Assembly: GCA_007127625.1 (NCBI GenBank)
Contig: SKYZ01000400.1
Coordinates: 1 to 10,958 of the forward strand
Reading direction: 5' to 3'
DNA: 10,958 nucleotides
Origin: Aquisalimonas sp.
GTDB taxonomy: Bacteria; Pseudomonadota; Gammaproteobacteria; Nitrococcales; Aquisalimonadaceae
Position numbers and translations under genes: made by a program. Under the pieces are notes generated by a model. The model was not told where the DNA came from. It saw only the letters and a list, made by a program, of their open reading frames with translations, and did not search any database. This document shows positions 1 to 5,999 of this stretch, in pieces. How positions within the stretch are numbered: the first letter of the stretch is position 1; each line of letters starts with the position of its first letter.

Positions 1-69
1 TCGGAACAAACAGAAGTCTTGCGATACCCCGTTTGGGCCGCGTTCATGTAAGGGCGCTGTCGACCCAAA

Positions 70-92
70 GCTGTCGGTCAGTAGCCGACAGC
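70..92. repeat. Perfect 8-bp inverted repeat (hairpin)
   Basis: GCTGTCGG at 70-77 is followed by the 7-base spacer TCAGTAG and by the exact reverse complement CCGACAGC at 85-92. No run of T follows, so it is not a standard intrinsic terminator. It could be an RNA hairpin at the end of, or inside, a transcript entering from the left edge. Its function is unknown. Confidence 0.6.
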
Positions 93-370
93 CTCGGTCC
101 GCTCTGAGAAGGAGTACTGCTTTTAGGCTTAAGTCGAGATCGGGGCTGGAGTCACCTGACGATTGGGTGTCGGCTCCTTTTACAGGATCTCAGTACTATT
201 GAGGCTAATGGCGCATATGGTTGACCGCGACAAGCTTGAAAGTCCACTCAGACCACCTCAAGAGCTTCCGGCACACGCATTGCATCTATTCCCGAAAGGC
301 CGTAGGTGCATTAATAGCGGACGAGCTTTATGCGTATCACGCCTAACGAATTGTCGGCGTTAGTTCGCCC

Positions 371-416
371 TGTCATAACCGCCGCCTGTCGCTTTGTAAA
401 TCGGCGGTCTATGACA
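371..416. repeat. Long imperfect inverted repeat, 14 bp with one bulged base
   Basis: The left arm TGTCATAACCGCCG (371-384) pairs with the right arm 402-416 over all 14 bases, leaving only C409 unpaired. The loop is 17 bases (385-401). There is no T tract after it. Single extrahelical bases in a long stem are a feature of folded integron attC sites, but the R and L core boxes expected of attC cannot be found at the ends, so I call it only a structured repeat. Confidence 0.55.
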
Positions 417-527
417 TCGGAACTCAAAAGTTTGTTCATGTACATATCGTTCGTGTCGGCAAGTTTTACGCCGAGGATATTTGTGCAAGTGGCGTCCCAG
501 GTTTCGAGTATCTCCCCTTTTTACATG

Positions 528-547
528 CTAGGTCTTGCAAGACTTAG
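528..547. promoter_or_regulatory. Operator-like 20-bp palindrome upstream of the lipoprotein gene
   Basis: The half-site CTAGGTCTTG (528-537) is followed directly by CAAGACTTAG (538-547), its reverse complement at 9 of 10 positions; only 531/544 does not pair. There is no loop, so it looks more like a binding site for a dimeric protein than an RNA hairpin. It lies about 100 bases before the lipoprotein start and about 29 bases before a CATAAT box. The binding protein is unknown. Confidence 0.35.
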
Positions 548-575
548 GGAGTGCTCCAGTCACCGTAAATCGGCG

Positions 576-581
576 CATAAT
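576..581 (+). promoter_or_regulatory. Possible -10 box for the FN3/Lcl_C lipoprotein gene
   Basis: CATAAT matches the sigma-70 -10 consensus at 5 of 6 positions and would give a leader of roughly 60 bases before the start at 649. No good -35 hexamer is present at 16-18 bases spacing, so the promoter would be weak or need an activator; the palindrome at 528-547 is placed where such a protein could act. Confidence 0.25.
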
Positions 582-648
582 CTGGGATCGACACTTCACG
601 CACGCTGACGCCTTAAGGTCCACTGAGAGACGCTGCTGGAGATATCCG

Positions 649-1851
649 ATGTTTGCTTCGGCCACTCGACAAGACAGTCGCCTTTTCCCTCAATACTGGT
701 TATTGGTCTTCGCCCTCGGCATATCTCTAAGTCTTGCTGGATGTTTGTCCTCAAGCGGTGATAGTGATTCTACAGACCCTGACGACACTGACGACGCGGA
801 AGAACCCGACACAGCAGATCCTGACGATGGCGCACAACCGCCGGAAATAGCCGCTGAAGGGGGTGACGGAAAAGTCAGCGTCGAATGGGATCCTGTTGAT
901 GGTGCCGACACCTACACCCTCTACTACGCTACCGAGGGCGAGATTGACCCTGCTAACTTCGGTACTTGGAGTAGCGACCACGATGGCGTGGCGGTGGAAA
1001 ACCCCGCCAGCCCCTACACCGTGGATGATCTGGACAATGGCACGACCTACTATTTTGTTGTCACCGCTGAGTTAAGTGGTGATGAGACCGGGCCGAGCAA
1101 TGAGGTCAGCGCTACTCCCCAGGAAACGATCGACGTTGCTGGAACCCTTAATGACACTGGTATCGATTGGTGCTCTGACGGTGACCACAACGAACTCGAC
1201 TGCCCTCCCGGTGTGGAAGAGGAGTTCGGGCGTGTCGAACACTATCCAGGCCAGGATGCCGAATTTGGCCGGGATGCTGCTGCCAGGGAAGACAACCTGA
1301 GTAAGGTAGGTGAGGGAGCCGCCGGCTTCGACTTTACCAAGCTGGACGAAGACGGTGACGACCTACCGGCTGATGCCGATGCGTGGAGTTGTGTGCGGGA
1401 CAACCACACCGGTCTCATCTGGGAAGTGAAGACCAACGACGGCGGCCTACGGGACGCCCAACATTCGTATTCTCTTTATGCCTCACGTTACGAGAATAAC
1501 GACGACCGCTTTGAGGGTGAAAAAGACGGTGGCGATTGCTATGAGAATAGTCGCTGCGATACTGAGGGTTATGTAAACGCTGTCAACTTAAAAGGGCTTT
1601 GCGGCGCTGATGACTGGCGCATGCCTACCCTCGACGAGTTGCAGTCCCTTGTGCACTACGGCCGAAGTTTCCCGGCGATCGATCAGGATTACTTTCCCAA
1701 TCCGTCGGAACACCCATGGACATACTGGTCCGGAACGCCCTCTGCTCAGTCCTTCGGCGGAGCATGGCGTCTCAGGTTCTCAGACGGCTTATTGTTCACG
1801 ACTAACAAGGGAACCGATCTTCGGGTTCGTTTAGTGAGAGAGGGTGAGTAA
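649..1851 (+). CDS. Secreted lipoprotein with FN3 and Lcl_C (DUF1566) domains
   Basis: This 400-residue protein is predicted to be exported and lipid-anchored. A hydrophobic segment (about 17-30) ends in the lipobox LAGC with the acceptor cysteine at residue 32. An Asp/Ser/Glu/Pro-rich linker follows (33-63), then a fibronectin type III-like domain (about 64-157, with the VEWDPVDGADTYTLYY and TYYFVVTA strands). The C-terminal half (about 245-398) is an Lcl_C/DUF1566 domain, with TGLIWEVKT, DDWRMPTLDEL, YWSGTP and VRLVRE. Cysteines at 175, 185, 248, 297, 303 and 318 suggest disulfides. The start at 649 is chosen because GGAG (638-641) lies seven bases ahead of it and the signal peptide starts there; the frame itself is open further upstream. 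DUF1566/Lcl_C domains occur in surface proteins such as the Legionella collagen-like adhesin, so surface binding is a reasonable inference, but the ligand is unknown. A second Lcl_C protein follows 137 bases downstream, which suggests duplication and divergence or a shared role. Confidence 0.88.
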   Translation: MFASATRQDSRLFPQYWLLVFALGISLSLAGCLSSSGDSDSTDPDDTDDAEEPDTADPDDGAQPPEIAAEGGDGKVSVEWDPVDGADTYTLYYATEGEIDPANFGTWSSDHDGVAVENPASPYTVDDLDNGTTYYFVVTAELSGDETGPSNEVSATPQETIDVAGTLNDTGIDWCSDGDHNELDCPPGVEEEFGRVEHYPGQDAEFGRDAAAREDNLSKVGEGAAGFDFTKLDEDGDDLPADADAWSCVRDNHTGLIWEVKTNDGGLRDAQHSYSLYASRYENNDDRFEGEKDGGDCYENSRCDTEGYVNAVNLKGLCGADDWRMPTLDELQSLVHYGRSFPAIDQDYFPNPSEHPWTYWSGTPSAQSFGGAWRLRFSDGLLFTTNKGTDLRVRLVREGE

Positions 1852-1988
1852 CTAATCCATTTGGCAAAAATACCACAAAACGTTGCGGCGCAGCGCGCCT
1901 GCCATGATGCCGAGACCAAGGACTCACTTTGACGAATGAATTGAGGCTTCGCATTGTCGACCTCCACGAATGGAACGGAGCTACGCTT

Positions 1989-2543
1989 ATGCGACGTACT
2001 AGCTGGATGATACTACGCCAATGGCTTCTTGTTGTGCTCGCAACGGCTATTTCTGCAGCTCTTGCATCGGCAGAAACAATCGAATTCGATATTTGCGATG
2101 ATTCAACAGTAGCGTCGTCGAGATCGACGCCTTCGGAGGATTTTACTGCCATCGACGATGGTAGTGTGGTTCGGCACGAGCGCACAGGACTCGAGTGGAA
2201 GCGCTGCGCTCAGGGAAAGGAATGGGATGATGGCCGCTGTGCGGGTGAGGCAAAGCAACTCACATGGCAAGAAGCGCTCGATAGGGCAGATGAGACCGAT
2301 ATGGAGGAATGGCGGTTACCCAATGTTAAAGAATTGCGTAGCATCGCGGAGCGCTGCAACCGCGAACCGGCGATCAACCGATCGGTTTTTCCTGACACGG
2401 AACCTGAGAATTTTTGGTCTGCATCTCCGGTCTTTGACCTAACCGGGCACGCCTGGGTTGTCCAGTTCGACGGGGGTGGCACCCTCAGAGTCGGACACAA
2501 CTGGGAGGAGTCTCGTGTCCGATTGGTCCGGTCCAAAGAGTGA
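1989..2543 (+). CDS. Exported small Lcl_C (DUF1566) domain protein
   Basis: This 184-residue protein consists of a Sec signal peptide and one Lcl_C/DUF1566 domain. The signal has an RR start, a hydrophobic core at about 12-25 and a probable cleavage after ASA at residue 28, with no lipobox cysteine, so it should be periplasmic or secreted rather than lipidated. The domain (about 58-182) shows RTGLEWKRC, LTWQEAL, EEWRLPNVKEL, NFWSASP, HAWVVQFDGG and SRVRLVR, the same motif order as the upstream lipoprotein. The ATG at 1989 is preferred over a TTG at 1929 because GGAG (1977-1980) sits eight bases before it and the signal peptide begins there. It may be transcribed with the upstream gene, although 137 bases separate them. 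Molecular function is unknown; a surface or periplasmic recognition role is inference from the family. Confidence 0.85.
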   Translation: MRRTSWMILRQWLLVVLATAISAALASAETIEFDICDDSTVASSRSTPSEDFTAIDDGSVVRHERTGLEWKRCAQGKEWDDGRCAGEAKQLTWQEALDRADETDMEEWRLPNVKELRSIAERCNREPAINRSVFPDTEPENFWSASPVFDLTGHAWVVQFDGGGTLRVGHNWEESRVRLVRSKE

Positions 2544-2914
2544 TCAGTGCCGTCGGAATTGTTAACGAACTCAGGAGACGTCATATCGGAGATAGCGACC
2601 GATCTAGTATCTCGGCGTTGAATGTACGCCATAGCTCGTCGGCCAATTCTGCGCCACGGGTTGCTATTGCCGAATGCAGCAGTCTACAGCCCGCAAGTCC
2701 AAATTCGCGATCATGGGGTTTTAGAGTGTGTCTGACTTTTTCAGCCCTTAAGTAGTTCACTGCTTACTGCTTAAGCGTGTCATAGAAGCATTCGTACCGG
2801 TTTGTCCGGTTAGTCGTATGCGGTTGGATACCTATTTCAACGCAGAAGCGGACACTGGCCGTCGATGGGTGGACGTCGCCTCAGGGTCGCCTTAAGACAC
2901 ACGCCGCAGCCCCC
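2544..2914. other. Gene-free stretch at the edge of the low-GC region
   Basis: These 371 bases separate the second Lcl_C gene from the 3' end of the rhomboid gene. A 71-codon plus-strand frame (2540-2755) has no family resemblance. GC rises from 42% (2701-2760) to 60% (2821-2880) and 67% (2881-2940), so the compositional boundary falls about here. Visible small signals are a tandem duplication of ACTGCTT (2759-2772), the inverted repeat ACCGG-TTTGT-CCGGT (2796-2810), a repeated GTCGCC near 2876-2892, and a pair of imperfect inverted ends at 2728 and 2855. No terminator with a T tract is visible for either flanking gene. Confidence 0.6.
2728..2855. repeat. Possible small element bounded by imperfect inverted ends
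   Basis: GTGTCTGACTT at 2728-2738 resembles the reverse complement (GTGTCCGCTT) of AAGCGGACAC at 2846-2855, differing by one substitution and one extra base. The 128 bases between them have no coding capacity, and the GC shift from accessory to core sequence coincides with the right end. This would fit a MITE-like or decayed insertion, but I see no clear target-site duplication, so the call is weak. Confidence 0.2.
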
Positions 2915-3610
2915 TCACCTGGTGCGCCCCTGAAAAAGCCGTACGCGGCGGTATTTGAAAAGCGCGATCAGCAACATGCCGGCAACGAAGCCGCCGATGT
3001 GGGCGAGGAAGGCGACACCAGGCTCATCCGGATCCACGCCGGCGCTGCTGATGAGCTGCAGACCGAACCACACCAGCAGGACCAGGCCGGCCGGCAGGCG
3101 CGCCGGGTAGAGAAGGATACCCAGCGGGATGATCACCGTGATGCGGGAGAACGGATGCAGGATCAGGTAGGCGCCCAGCACGCCGGAGATGGCGCCGCTG
3201 GCGCCGATCATGGGGATCTCCGAATCCGGCGCAGGGGCACCATGAACCAGGGCGGCGATCACCCCGCACAAAAGGTAGAAGACGATGAAACGCGTATGCC
3301 CCATGGCGTCTTCGACGTTGTTGGCGAACACCCACAGGTACAGCATGTTGCTGATGAGGTGCAGCCAGCCGCCGTGGAGGAACATGGACGTGAATAGGGT
3401 GGCCCAGGCGGGCACCATGGCCATGTCCGAGTGCAGGCGGGCCTCGCCGAAGAACACCGCCGGAATGAAACCCAGGCCGTGAATGGCCGCGGCATGGGCC
3501 CGCTGGTCCAGCCCGATTTGCCAGACGAAGGCGCCGATACACGCCGCCAGCAGCCCCCAGGTGACCATCGGCAGAATGCGCGTGGGGTTGTCGTCGGCGA
3601 CCGGGATCAT
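2915..3610 (-). CDS. Rhomboid family intramembrane serine protease
   Basis: This is a polytopic inner-membrane protease, predicted to cut single-pass membrane proteins within the bilayer. The protein is 231 residues from the chosen start, with about six hydrophobic segments. Residues 75-88 carry the conserved HGGWLHLISN signature (H79, H84, N88). GASG at 136-139 supplies the catalytic Ser138, and AHIGGFVAG supplies His204 of the Ser-His dyad. The C-terminus is a short basic tail (KYRRVRLFQGRTR). The start at 3610 is chosen because relatives usually begin with an MIP..DDNPT-like sequence, here MIPVADDNPTR; an in-frame ATG at 3649 would add 13 residues. Neither has a good ribosome binding site. 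The gene follows the photolyase on the same strand with a gap of 84 bases (45 from the longer start), so co-transcription is likely, perhaps with translation partly coupled to readthrough. Substrates are unknown. Confidence 0.9.
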   Translation of the reverse strand: MIPVADDNPTRILPMVTWGLLAACIGAFVWQIGLDQRAHAAAIHGLGFIPAVFFGEARLHSDMAMVPAWATLFTSMFLHGGWLHLISNMLYLWVFANNVEDAMGHTRFIVFYLLCGVIAALVHGAPAPDSEIPMIGASGAISGVLGAYLILHPFSRITVIIPLGILLYPARLPAGLVLLVWFGLQLISSAGVDPDEPGVAFLAHIGGFVAGMLLIALFKYRRVRLFQGRTR

Positions 3611-3694
3611 GGGATGGACTGGCTCGCTGCTAGGGCTGGCTGCGGGCATAGTGCCACAAGCCCGGTCGCCGATACGATTGCTCGGAGCGGTGTC

Positions 3695-5269
3695 CTAGGG
3701 AAACGCTGAACGATTCCCGCGTGCCTCCAGGTTACTCCCCAGGACGTATTCCCGGTGCGCGTCCGCGGTCTTGCGGATGGCGGTGCGGTCGGCGTCACTG
3801 AGACGCTGGAGGTTGCGCACCTGTAACGCGGTTCGCGGGTTCCGCCGTAACCGTTCTTCGTGGCGTATCAGGAAATCCCAGTACAGCGCCGTGAACGGGC
3901 ACGCCCTGTCGCCGCTGCGCTGCTCCGGCCTGAAGGCGCAGTGCTGGCAGTAATTGCTCATGCGCTGGATGTACTTGCCAGAGGCGCAGTAGGGTTTGGA
4001 GGCGAGCAGGCCGTCGTCGGCGAACTGGGACATGCCCAGGGTGTTCGGCGCTTCCACCCACTCCACGGCGTCCACGTACACGGCCAGGTACCACTCGTGC
4101 ACGCGACGCGGCTCCACACCCAGCAGCAGTGTGTAAAGGCCCGTGACCATGAGCCGCTGGATGTGGTGTGCATAACCATGGTCCAGGGTCTGACCGATGG
4201 CCTGATGCAGACAGGTCATCTCCGTGTCGCCGGTCCAGAAGAAGCCCGGCAGCGGGTGGGTGGCACCCAGCGCGTTGTTGTCCAGGTAGCCGGGCATGTG
4301 CAACCAGTAAATGCCGCGAACGAATTCGCGCCAGCCAAGCACCTGCCGGATGAACCCTTCCACGGACTGCAGCGGCGCGCGCCCTTCCCGGTAGGCACTC
4401 TCGGCCGCGTCGACCACGACTCGCGGTGACAGCAGCTTGAGATTGAGCGCAGCGGCCAGCCGCGAATGATAGAGCCAGGGCTCGTCGGTCCACAGGGCAT
4501 CCTGGTACGGGCCGAACGCGGGCAACCGGTGGTCGATGAAGTCCGCCAGGGCGTCCTGGGCCTGTTCCGTGGTCACCGGCCAGTCGAAGCTGTCCAGGCA
4601 GCCGGGATGGTCGGGGTAGCGCTCTTCCACAAGTGCCAGCACCTCGCGGGTGACAGCGTCGCGCTCGAAGCCTCTGGGCGCTGGCAGCATCCCGGGCCCC
4701 TCCCCTCCGAAACTGCGCCGATTCTCATTGTCCAGGTTCCAGGTGCCCCCGGCCGGCTCCTCTCCATCCATGAGCACGCGGTGTTCGCGTCGCAGGGCCC
4801 GGTAGTAGTCCTCCATGCGCAACCGCTTGCGCTCGCGGGCCCACAGCCGGAACCGCTCGGGAGAGTCGAAGAAGTGTCGATCACGCACCACCACCAGTCG
4901 CATGCCCGCACCGCGCGCCGCGCGTCGCAGTGCCTGCAGCACACGGTTGTCGCCCGGCTGAGTCACCAGCACCTGTTCGGGCTGCAGGCGCTTCAGATCG
5001 GCGTTCAGCACCTCACCCAGGGTCCGTGGACCGTGAGTATCGAGACGCTGATAATGGACGCGGGTCCCGCCCTCTTCGAGCCGCGTTGCGAAGTGGCGCA
5101 TGGCCGCGAGGAACAGGGCGATGCGCGCCTTGTGGGACCACACATGGGTGGCTTCCTCGGCGACCTCGGCCATCCACACCGCGTCCTGCCCACGGTCAAA
5201 GTTGTCGAACACGGCGGCGTCAGCGTTAAGCTGATCACCGAGGCAGATCACGAGTTGTCGTAGGCCCAC
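3695..5269 (-). CDS. Fe-S cluster cryptochrome/photolyase family protein, (6-4) photolyase type
   Basis: This is a 524-residue flavoprotein of the bacterial iron-sulfur photolyase group (Agrobacterium PhrB, Rhodobacter CryB), which repairs (6-4) photoproducts in UV-damaged DNA using light. The N-terminal antenna domain begins LVICLGDQLN and has the WMAEV...SHKARIALFLAAMRHFA stretch (31-61). The helical FAD domain fills the C-terminal half. Cysteines at 353, 441, 444 and 457 have exactly the spacing reported for the [4Fe-4S] ligands of PhrB (350, 438, 441, 454). The HH pair at 368-369 (YAHHIQRLM) matches the PhrB position of the catalytic histidine with the same three-residue offset. I choose the GTG at 5269 because GGAGG (5279-5283) lies nine bases ahead of it and the protein then begins as relatives do; a TTG at 5311 would add 14 untypical residues. 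The rhomboid gene follows. The upstream region shared with the divergent exonuclease has three 11-bp-spaced repeats suggesting light control. Confidence 0.93.
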   Translation of the reverse strand: MGLRQLVICLGDQLNADAAVFDNFDRGQDAVWMAEVAEEATHVWSHKARIALFLAAMRHFATRLEEGGTRVHYQRLDTHGPRTLGEVLNADLKRLQPEQVLVTQPGDNRVLQALRRAARGAGMRLVVVRDRHFFDSPERFRLWARERKRLRMEDYYRALRREHRVLMDGEEPAGGTWNLDNENRRSFGGEGPGMLPAPRGFERDAVTREVLALVEERYPDHPGCLDSFDWPVTTEQAQDALADFIDHRLPAFGPYQDALWTDEPWLYHSRLAAALNLKLLSPRVVVDAAESAYREGRAPLQSVEGFIRQVLGWREFVRGIYWLHMPGYLDNNALGATHPLPGFFWTGDTEMTCLHQAIGQTLDHGYAHHIQRLMVTGLYTLLLGVEPRRVHEWYLAVYVDAVEWVEAPNTLGMSQFADDGLLASKPYCASGKYIQRMSNYCQHCAFRPEQRSGDRACPFTALYWDFLIRHEERLRRNPRTALQVRNLQRLSDADRTAIRKTADAHREYVLGSNLEARGNRSAFP

Positions 5270-5278
5270 GGGCGGGCA

Positions 5279-5283
5279 CCTCC
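5279..5283 (-). promoter_or_regulatory. Ribosome binding site that decides the photolyase start
   Basis: On the minus strand GGAGG is followed nine bases later by GTG at 5269. It lies downstream of the alternative TTG at 5311 and therefore argues for the shorter protein. Confidence 0.7.
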
Positions 5284-5323
5284 GGTGACGGGCGTGGGAT
5301 GGCGCCGACAATTGACACCAATC

Positions 5324-5351
5324 TATACAACTAGTGTACAGGAGATGTACT
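5324..5351. promoter_or_regulatory. Three 11-bp-spaced direct repeats, candidate CarH/LitR-type light operator
   Basis: The hexamers TATACA (5324-5329), TGTACA (5335-5340) and TGTACT (5346-5351) have the same orientation and are exactly 11 bp apart, so they fall on one face of the helix. The array fills the divergent gap between the photolyase (start 5269) and the exonuclease (start 5353). It overlaps a minus-strand TATAGA -10-like box (5322-5327, leader about 46 bases to the photolyase start) and the GGAG ribosome binding site of the exonuclease (5341-5344). B12-dependent MerR-family light sensors of the CarH/LitR group are known to bind arrays of about 11-bp direct repeats and to control photolyase genes. 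That this array is such an operator is inference from spacing, hexamer and context. A TTGACA at 5312-5317 could serve as a plus-strand -35, but the implied start point would fall past the exonuclease ribosome binding site. Confidence 0.55.
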
Positions 5352-5352
5352 A

Positions 5353-5982
5353 ATGTCTCGATTCCGCAAACCGCCGAATGACGTTTTCGTGTCCACGGAT
5401 ATCGAGGCGGACGGGCCCGCCCCAGGGCTAAACTCCATGCTGTCCCTGGGCTCAGCGGCGTACGCCCTGGATGGGGAACTACTGGATACCTTCAGCATCA
5501 ACCTGGAGACGCTACCCGGGGCCAGCGCCCATCCGAAGACAGAGGAGTGGTGGAAACAGTTTCCGGAGGCCTGGGAGATTGCGAGGCGTGACGCGCGACC
5601 GCCAGCCGAGGCGATGGCGGCCTATCTGGAGTGGCTCAAGGGGCTGGATGGCCGGCCCGTGTTCGTGGCCTGGCCGGTGGGCTTCGACTTTCCGTTCGTG
5701 AATTATTATCTGATGCGCTTCACCGGCGAGGCGCCATTCGGTTTCACGGCGCTGGACATCAAGAGCTACGCCATGGCGCTCACGTCCAGGAGCTCTTACC
5801 ACCGAACCACCAAGGACCGACTGCCAGACCGCTGGTTCGAACCGGGGCTGAAACACAACCATGTGGCCCTGGACGATGCCCTGGAGCAGGGGGCGCTGTT
5901 CATGGCCATGTTCCGGGAAGTCATGGACTCTACCAGAGATGGGGTCAATCTGGCCGACTACACGGAATTCCCGGACTGGTAG
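5353..5982 (+). CDS. DEDDh-type 3'-5' exonuclease (DnaQ-like fold)
   Basis: This 209-residue cytoplasmic protein has the catalytic motifs of DEDDh exonucleases. Motif I is STDIEADG with Asp16 and Glu18. Motif II is WPVGFDFPF with Asp112. Motif III is HNHVALDDALEQG with His170 and Asp175 in the H-x4-D arrangement. Such enzymes remove nucleotides from the 3' end of DNA or RNA using two metal ions; the substrate of this one cannot be told from sequence. The length fits a free-standing nuclease domain with nothing fused. The ATG at 5353 has GGAG at 5341-5344, eight bases upstream. The gene is divergent from the photolyase and shares with it the three-repeat array, so a role in a light- or damage-linked response is plausible but unproven. 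It ends 21 bases before the stop codon of the convergent META lipoprotein gene, next to a perfect palindrome. Confidence 0.88.
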   Translation: MSRFRKPPNDVFVSTDIEADGPAPGLNSMLSLGSAAYALDGELLDTFSINLETLPGASAHPKTEEWWKQFPEAWEIARRDARPPAEAMAAYLEWLKGLDGRPVFVAWPVGFDFPFVNYYLMRFTGEAPFGFTALDIKSYAMALTSRSSYHRTTKDRLPDRWFEPGLKHNHVALDDALEQGALFMAMFREVMDSTRDGVNLADYTEFPDW

Positions 5983-5999
5983 ACGGGATGCAGCAACCC

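Larger units (their letters stand above)
1..648. other. Low-GC intergenic stretch without a recognisable gene
   Basis: This stretch has markedly lower GC than the core (47% in 181-240 and 40% in 421-480, counted by hand). Open frames of 66 and 92 codons exist on the plus strand (163-363 and 330-608), but their translations resemble no family I know, have no convincing ribosome binding site and overlap each other, so I do not call them genes. What it does hold is secondary structure: a perfect 8-bp hairpin at 70-92, a bulged 14-bp hairpin at 371-416, a 20-bp near-perfect palindrome at 528-547 and a possible -10 box at 576-581 for the downstream lipoprotein. It may be the 3' part of an accessory island that begins outside the window. 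Confidence 0.6.

Noticed and set aside
341..365. attC-like core boxes: GCCTAAC (341-347) fits RYYYAAC and GTTAGTT (359-365) nearly fits GTTRRRY, suggesting an integron cassette
   Set aside because: The two boxes are only 11 bases apart, with no L boxes or variable stem between them. The second box misses the consensus, no similar sites flank the Lcl_C genes, and there is no integrase in the window.
163..608. Two overlapping plus-strand frames (66 and 92 codons) as small genes
   Set aside because: No family resemblance, no good ribosome binding site, overlap with each other and with strong hairpins; lengths are expected by chance in low-GC sequence.
1887..1899. Short hairpin GGCGC-AGC-GCGCC between the two Lcl_C genes as a terminator
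   Set aside because: Only five base pairs with a 3-base loop and no T tract; likely chance.
128..2896. Five CTTAAG hexamers (128, 612, 2747, 2770, 2891) in the low-GC segment as a repeated signal
   Set aside because: Slightly more than expected, but irregularly spaced, with no shared flanking sequence.
4466..5263. A 265-codon plus-strand frame opposite the photolyase
   Set aside because: Antisense shadow; the minus-strand frame has the complete photolyase motifs and its own ribosome binding site.
5312..5340. A plus-strand promoter TTGACA (5312-5317) with TGTACA (5335-5340) as -10 at 17 bases
   Set aside because: Transcription would begin near 5347, after the exonuclease ribosome binding site GGAG (5341-5344), so it would not give a normally translated message. 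The -10 match is also poor.
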